A DNA stretch of 9,350 bases. It comes from an uncultured Collinsella sp. Lineage in GTDB: Bacteria > Actinomycetota > Coriobacteriia > Coriobacteriales > Coriobacteriaceae. The notes beneath the pieces are model-generated. The model was given only the letters and a program-made list of their open reading frames with translations, ran no database searches and had not been told where the DNA came from. The stretch lies in assembly GCA_900546455.1 (NCBI GenBank), contig URCS01000067.1, positions 1 to 9,350 on the forward strand. Reading direction: 5' to 3'. The position numbers and the translations under genes were made by a program. Shown piece by piece: positions 6,089 to 9,350 of the stretch; within the stretch, counting starts at the first letter, position 1; each line of letters starts with the position of its first letter.

Positions 6089-6418
6089 CTATAACGCCGC
6101 AGCGATTGCTTCAGTCACAAACTTATTGAGTGACTCACCCTTCTTTGCCGCTGCCAGCGCTGCTTGCTTGTGGAGCTCAGAACCCGTTCTTACGTTGAAC
6201 GACCCCTTAAAAGCCCGCTCGGGTTCCTTGCCCTTCTCGGCGCAAAACTCAAGGTAATCGTCGACGGCGTCGTGGAAACATTGCTCCACTTCTTCAGCCG
6301 TGGAGCCTTCAAATACGATTGCGTCTCTAATGCCGGTGACCATACCTGTTAGCACATGCTGTTCGGCATCGAACTCGACTGGGGCGAAATAACCCTTGTA
6401 TGCCAAAACGTTACTCAT
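6089..6418 (-). CDS. hicB: HicB family antitoxin with C-terminal ribbon-helix-helix domain
   Basis: This is a 109-residue protein. The N-terminal part (YKGYFAPVEFDAEQHVLTGMVTGI, about 7-30, then FEGST..EEVEQCFHDAVDDYLEFC) is the partly degenerate RNase-H-like HicB fold that covers the toxin. The C-terminal part (FNVRTGSELHKQAALAAAKK, then GESLNKFVTEAI) is a ribbon-helix-helix DNA-binding domain. It neutralises HicA and most likely represses the hicAB promoter. The ATG at 6418 is chosen because GGAGG (6429-6425 on this strand) lies six bases upstream; the ATG at 6433 would place that site inside the gene. The start overlaps the hicA stop by eight bases (ATGAGTAA), so translation of the two is coupled, with toxin first as is common in hic operons. 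Base composition is lower in GC than the neighbours, suggesting acquisition. Confidence 0.92.
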   Translation of the reverse strand: MSNVLAYKGYFAPVEFDAEQHVLTGMVTGIRDAIVFEGSTAEEVEQCFHDAVDDYLEFCAEKGKEPERAFKGSFNVRTGSELHKQAALAAAKKGESLNKFVTEAIAAAL

Positions 6419-6674
6419 GACTACCTCCGACATCTTGTAGAAATCGAACGATGTTTCGAATGGTCCCCGCTGTCAATTCGTCAGATGGATGTGGCACGTG
6501 CATTACGAACATCCTGCCATCTGACGGCCTGTAGAAGCGAGCGCGCGATCCGGATGTCTTGCCTTTGCTATCCATTTCAAAGCCATATGAAGCCATAACT
6601 TTTAAAAAATCGGTATACCGATACGTCGAAGGGCAGCTAAGCAGTTGGGCGATGAGTTTATCGGTCCGCGTCAT
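6411..6674 (-). CDS. hicA: HicA family mRNA interferase toxin
   Basis: This is an 87-residue small basic protein directly upstream of hicB. DFLKVMASYGFE (22-33), SGSRARFYRP (41-50), MHVPHPSDEL (58-67) and TIRNIVRFL (71-79) follow the double-stranded-RNA-binding-like fold of HicA. The familiar GSH motif with its catalytic His is GSR here; His59 and His62 in the HxPHP segment are the only His residues in the fold core, so this belongs to the SGSR/HPHP subgroup and catalysis probably uses one of them. HicA cleaves mRNA and arrests growth when HicB is lost. The ATG at 6674 has GAGG five bases upstream. The coding region has two unusual symmetric sequences: a 14 bp palindrome (6609-6622) and a 10 bp inverted repeat (6479-6488 with 6517-6526). 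Confidence 0.88.
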   Translation of the reverse strand: MTRTDKLIAQLLSCPSTYRYTDFLKVMASYGFEMDSKGKTSGSRARFYRPSDGRMFVMHVPHPSDELTAGTIRNIVRFLQDVGGSHE

Positions 6675-6734
6675 CCCGCCTCACATTCTGCAACTATATC
6701 CTAGTCGCCATTTTAGTCCGATGCAAGCACCCCT

Positions 6735-6763
6735 ACTATAGAACATGTGTACGTATAGAACAA
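6735..6763 (-). promoter_or_regulatory. Promoter of the hicAB operon
   Basis: On the - strand TTGTTC (6763-6758) and TATAGT (6740-6735) are 17 bp apart. The -10 matches at five of six positions and the -35 is weak. Transcription would start near 6728, about 54 nt before hicA. Both elements lie within the repeated ATAGAACA boxes, so a protein bound there would block this promoter. Confidence 0.55.
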
Positions 6764-6769
6764 GTGTTC
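6738..6769 (+). promoter_or_regulatory. Paired ATAGAACA boxes and LexA-like palindrome over the hicAB promoter
   Basis: ATAGAACA occurs at 6738-6745 and 6755-6762, 17 bp apart. The second is part of GAACAAGTGTTC (6758-6769), a perfect match to the GAAC-N4-GTTC core of Gram-positive and actinobacterial SOS boxes. The first, GAACATGTGTAC (6741-6752), differs from that core at one position. They may be LexA sites or the HicB operator; the sequence alone does not decide. Confidence 0.45.
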
Positions 6770-6786
6770 GAACTAACACAAAGGCA

Positions 6787-6820
6787 CCTGTGAACTGCGC
6801 CCTTTTGTGATGGTTTGGGC
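6787..6820 (+). repeat. Direct repeat flanking hicAB, right copy
   Basis: This is the partner of 6043-6075: an 18 nt identical core (6787-6804), then a TTTGGGC end after one indel. In this copy CACAAAGG (6777-6784) can pair with CCTTTTGTG (6801-6809, one bulged T). The hairpin stem thus differs from that of the left copy while the loop core is the same. Confidence 0.8.
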
Positions 6821-6895
6821 TGAATGTTGCGCAACAAGGGCTGCATTTTTGGGTTTACCTTCATGGTGGAAAGAATGCACCGAAAGGAGCCCGCC

Positions 6896-8551
6896 ATGTT
6901 TTGTCGCTCGTGTGGTACGCCGCTTGTCGACGACGCCCTCTTTTGCCCCGTATGCGGCGCGCCCGTAGCACCCGACCAGGTCGCGGCCACGCAGCAACCC
7001 CAGCCTGCCACGCCCGCTCCTCAGCAATACGTGTCCGTGCAGCAGCCCGTGCGGCGCAAGCGTTTCAAGAAGCCCCTCATCGCCCTTGCCGCGGTGCTTG
7101 CCGTGGCGGCGGGTGTCGGCGGGGGAGCGCTGTTCTACTTCACCCAGATCGCGACCACGCCTATCGACGAAAAGACCTTCCCGGATAGCGGCATGCGTGC
7201 GCTTGTCTCGACCAAGTACGACACTAACGGTGACGGCCGTATTTCGCACGACGAGGCCAAGGCGGTGACATCGGTCGAGCTGGACGGCATCGCGTCGACG
7301 CAGGGTCTGGGCAAGGTGTTCCCCAACGTTACCAGCGTGGAATACGGTGGGGACAAACTCGTCAACCTGGACCTTTCGGGCTGCGGCGACCTTAAGACCG
7401 TCGAGCTTAACTCGGCGAGTAACGTCACCGTCGTTAACCTGGACGGTTGCGACAACATCGAGAAGCTTGACCTCTCAAATGCCGGGGAGCTCAAAAGCGT
7501 CGATCTTTCGGGCAAAAAGAAGCTCGCTACGTTGGAACTGCCGCAGGATACGAAGGTTAGCGGCATTAAGGACACACAGCTCGACGAGCTGTGGCTGCCG
7601 GTGTCCTACGAGGGTACCGATAAATCGGACCAGTACGGCGATATCTACGAGATCGAGCGTGACGAGAACGGTTACGTTACGGGCTTCACGTCTGCCGTCA
7701 AGCAAGGTGGCGGCGTAAGCTACAGCGTTGAACATGACGAGACGCATCGCATTTCGGAGATTGAGGAAGACCTGGCAGGCGGTTATGTGAACGTCAACAC
7801 GTTTACGTACGACGCCGACGGTAACGTCACGCGCATCGACTGCGATGCCGACATAAGCGATTCGTCGAGCACCACGACGTTTACCTACGACGCGGACGGA
7901 AACCTGATCAACAAGACGACCCATGCGGGTTACGGCGAGAGCGCGAGCACGTACGTTTACGAGGGCGGCAACCTGGTGTCCGACACCGAGACCGGTCCGG
8001 GCAATCCGCGGACGGTCGTGTATTCGTACGGATACGACAAGGATCGCGTGACGTCCTTTACGCTGGACTGTCAGGGCGACACCGTGGGCACCAGGTGGAC
8101 GATCACCGCGGGCTACGAGTGTGACAAGGACGGCAACATTTCGCGCATCTCGCCTGTGGCATATGACTCGCACGGCAACGACTACGGATCGCTGAACTCG
8201 TATGCCGCGGTGGATTATTCGTACAGCGACGGAAAGCTCGACAGGATCGATTCCGAGCGCGGCGGGTATGCGGAGTTTTACTACGACGACCACGGCAACC
8301 TGACGTCGGTCGACGAGTATGCCGGCCGCGGTTCGGATGCCGAGTTTGAGTTTGAGCACGAGGTCGAGTACCAGCGCTACTTCTGCAGCAAGCACGAGAA
8401 GAACAAGCCGGAGGAGTGGATTCGTCTGGATGCAGAGTACGACGTCGACCAGGGTAGCTGGAGTAATGACTCCGATTATGGTCGTGAGCGCTTTGCAACC
8501 ATGTACGAGCTCGATCCGCTGGCGGCCAGGCTGAACCCGTTCATCAAGTAG
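6896..8551 (+). CDS. Membrane-anchored mosaic protein: zinc ribbon, TM helix, EF-hand loop, leucine-rich strands, YD-type repeats
   Basis: This 551-residue protein has no single recognised family. A zinc ribbon begins at the N-terminus (Cys3, Cys6, Cys17, Cys20 in CxxCG-x9-CPVCG), followed by a Gln/Pro/Ala linker. A basic RRKRFKK (53-59) and a hydrophobic helix (about 60-83) suggest N-inside, C-outside topology. Residues 109-120 (DTNGDGRISHDE) match an EF-hand/dockerin calcium loop at every ligand position. Leucine-rich strands follow (LVNLDLSGC, VVNLDGC, IEKLDLS, LKSVDLS; about 155-215). YD/RHS-like repeats follow (FTYDADGNVTRI, FTYDADGNLINK, YDDHGNLTSV; about 300-475), then an acidic tail without a toxin domain. 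The ATG at 6896 has AAAGGAG six bases upstream; an in-frame ATG at 6824 lacks this and would bury the ribbon. The gene is monocistronic, ending at a strong terminator. Function is unknown; an outward calcium-stabilised binding or sensing role is inference. Confidence 0.85.
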   Translation: MFCRSCGTPLVDDALFCPVCGAPVAPDQVAATQQPQPATPAPQQYVSVQQPVRRKRFKKPLIALAAVLAVAAGVGGGALFYFTQIATTPIDEKTFPDSGMRALVSTKYDTNGDGRISHDEAKAVTSVELDGIASTQGLGKVFPNVTSVEYGGDKLVNLDLSGCGDLKTVELNSASNVTVVNLDGCDNIEKLDLSNAGELKSVDLSGKKKLATLELPQDTKVSGIKDTQLDELWLPVSYEGTDKSDQYGDIYEIERDENGYVTGFTSAVKQGGGVSYSVEHDETHRISEIEEDLAGGYVNVNTFTYDADGNVTRIDCDADISDSSSTTTFTYDADGNLINKTTHAGYGESASTYVYEGGNLVSDTETGPGNPRTVVYSYGYDKDRVTSFTLDCQGDTVGTRWTITAGYECDKDGNISRISPVAYDSHGNDYGSLNSYAAVDYSYSDGKLDRIDSERGGYAEFYYDDHGNLTSVDEYAGRGSDAEFEFEHEVEYQRYFCSKHEKNKPEEWIRLDAEYDVDQGSWSNDSDYGRERFATMYELDPLAARLNPFIK

Positions 8552-8563
8552 CAGCCCACTCGC

Positions 8564-8601
8564 AAACCACCCAAAGGGACAGATGCCTTTGGGTGGTTTT
8601 T
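8564..8601 (+). terminator. Rho-independent terminator of the mosaic-protein gene
   Basis: A perfect 14 bp stem (8564-8577 with 8586-8599) has an 8-nt loop and a T run ending at 8601. It begins 13 bases after the stop codon. The rest of the 314 bp gap to 8865 holds the two-hairpin array and the terminator of the gene to the right. Confidence 0.93.
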
Positions 8602-8619
8602 GCTGAAGGGCGGGTGTCT

Positions 8620-8770
8620 GCGCCGGTTTGTCTCGATCTGTAACAGTAACTCGGCAAAAATGGGCCTAGCTGTTACAGATCGAGACAAAGAGCCGGCGCC
8701 ATTCGGAAACGTCTCGATCTGTAACAGCTGGAGCCGATATTGCCGCCTAGATGTTACAGATCGAGACAAA
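8620..8770. repeat. Tandem pair of 57 bp hairpin units built from a 16-nt motif in alternating orientation
   Basis: GTCTCGATCTGTAACA occurs forward at 8630-8645 and 8711-8726, and as its exact reverse complement at 8671-8686 and 8752-8767. Spacers are 25, 24 and 25 nt. Each forward/reverse pair makes a 57 bp hairpin unit. Unit 1 has 20 nt perfect arms (8627-8646 with 8670-8689) plus an outer GCGCCGG/CCGGCGC stem (8620-8626 with 8693-8699). The loop of unit 1, reverse complemented, matches that of unit 2 at 14 of 25 positions by hand alignment, so the units look like diverged copies of one element. No protein is encoded. Confidence 0.85.
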
Positions 8771-8821
8771 ACTGGTGGGGCGGGCCGAAGTCGGGCCGCC
8801 TGCCCGGTCCGCGGCAAAAGA

Positions 8822-8860
8822 AAAGGTAGATTTTCAGGCATGTCCCAAAAATCTACCTTT
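8822..8860 (-). terminator. Terminator of the M16C gene; copy B of the dispersed hairpin repeat
   Basis: Perfect 13 nt arms (8848-8860 with 8822-8834) enclose a 13 nt loop. On the - strand the hairpin is followed by TTCTTTT (continuing from the stem's own Ts), as expected of a terminator 5 bases after the stop codon. Its first arm and loop (8856-8836) are identical over 21 nt to copy A upstream of metA. Confidence 0.8.
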
Positions 8861-8865
8861 GTGCG

Positions 8866-9350
8866 TTAGCCCATCAGGTCGATGACGTTAAAGCCGGCGT
8901 TGCTCTTGGCGATGACGTCTCGGCCGCCAAAGACGCAGGTGGGCGACGCGGCTGCGATGCGCGTCACATCGGCGCCGAACGAGCGCAGCTCAGCGGGTGT
9001 GGCCGTGAGCATCTGGGCGCGACGTTCCTCGCGTGCGTGCGGATCGAGCCCGGCCAGGTAGGTCGTATTGCGGCGCTTGGTGAGCGCGTACGGCTTCACC
9101 GGCGCGTCCATGCCGCTCACGCAGCTCACGATAAAGCCCTCGAAGGCGGCCTCGTCGGGCTCAAAGCTGCCGAGCCATGTGCCCGCGCGTTCCACGCGCT
9201 CAATCGAAGGATCGACCGCCGGGTCGCGGTAGGTGTAGAACGCCGTCTGGCGCTCGCCGGCAGCGCGGAATCCGCAGCCGTACGCACCGCCCTTCACGCG
9301 GATCTCGTTCCACAGGTAGTCGTAGGAGAGCGCGTTGGCGGCAACCGCCC
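8866..9350 (-). CDS. M16C family zinc metallopeptidase (presequence-protease/PreP-like), C-terminal part
   Basis: The frame is open from the right edge to TAA at 8868-8866, giving about 160 C-terminal residues; the start and the catalytic HxxEH domain lie outside. The segment SYDYLWNEIRVKGGAYG (about 9327-9277) is the conserved motif of the inactive C-terminal half of M16C peptidases. It is followed by FYTYRDPAVDPSIE, the equivalent of the family's SYRDPN strand. A helical stretch (PDEAAFEGFIVSCVSGMDAP) and a final segment (FGGRDVIAKSNAGFNVIDLMG) also fit. These clam-shell enzymes degrade short unfolded peptides. Only the C-terminus is visible, so activity and possible secretion cannot be judged. 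The hairpin directly after the stop serves as its terminator. Confidence 0.88.
   Translation of the reverse strand, partial: AVAANALSYDYLWNEIRVKGGAYGCGFRAAGERQTAFYTYRDPAVDPSIERVERAGTWLGSFEPDEAAFEGFIVSCVSGMDAPVKPYALTKRRNTTYLAGLDPHAREERRAQMLTATPAELRSFGADVTRIAAASPTCVFGGRDVIAKSNAGFNVIDLMG

Noticed and set aside
6824..6895. Upstream in-frame ATG extending the mosaic protein by 24 residues
   Set aside because: There is no good ribosome binding site there, while AAAGGAG sits correctly before the ATG at 6896, and the zinc ribbon naturally begins at MFCRSCG.
8630..8767. Possible minimal CRISPR array (constant 16-mers with about 25 nt spacers)
   Set aside because: The repeats alternate in orientation, there are only four, two spacers are related to each other, and no cas gene is nearby.

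Overview
The window looks like chromosomal DNA from a high-GC gut actinobacterium of class Coriobacteriia, most likely Collinsella or a close relative. This is inferred from gene content, strongly GC-biased third codon positions and intergenic style; no marker gene fixes the genus.

Layout from left to right. On the + strand are the 3' end of recQ and, two bases later, a GntR/UTRA transcriptional regulator. A promoter region carrying tandem ATAGAACA-type boxes follows, then a SIS-domain phosphosugar deglycase/isomerase of FrlB type, which the regulator probably controls, and a terminator. Next comes a 182-195 bp near-palindromic intergenic element. On the - strand is an L-lactate/L-2-hydroxyacid dehydrogenase with its own strong terminator, transcribed divergently from metA on the + strand. 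metA faces a - strand 5-formyltetrahydrofolate cyclo-ligase only 25 bp away. A - strand hicA-hicB toxin-antitoxin operon follows, lower in GC than its surroundings and bracketed by two copies of a roughly 33 bp direct repeat. Then comes a + strand membrane-anchored mosaic protein (zinc ribbon, one membrane helix, an EF-hand loop, leucine-rich strands, YD-type repeats) and its terminator. The right end holds two 57 bp hairpin units and the 3' part of a - strand M16C (presequence-protease-like) metallopeptidase.

Most genes are ordinary metabolism or repair functions, with no shared pathway linking the whole window. The local functional units are GntR + SIS protein (control and breakdown of an amino-sugar or glycated compound) and HicA + HicB. 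metA and the cyclo-ligase both touch methionine/one-carbon metabolism, but they converge and are not an operon.

The least ordinary content is intergenic. At least four repeat structures are present: the long palindrome; a hairpin with a 21-nt exactly conserved stem-loop segment that occurs both upstream of metA and after the M16C gene; the repeat flanking hicAB; and four copies of a 16-nt motif in alternating orientation at 41/40/41 bp spacing. I do not recognise any of these as a named family. They are the best candidates here for undescribed elements.
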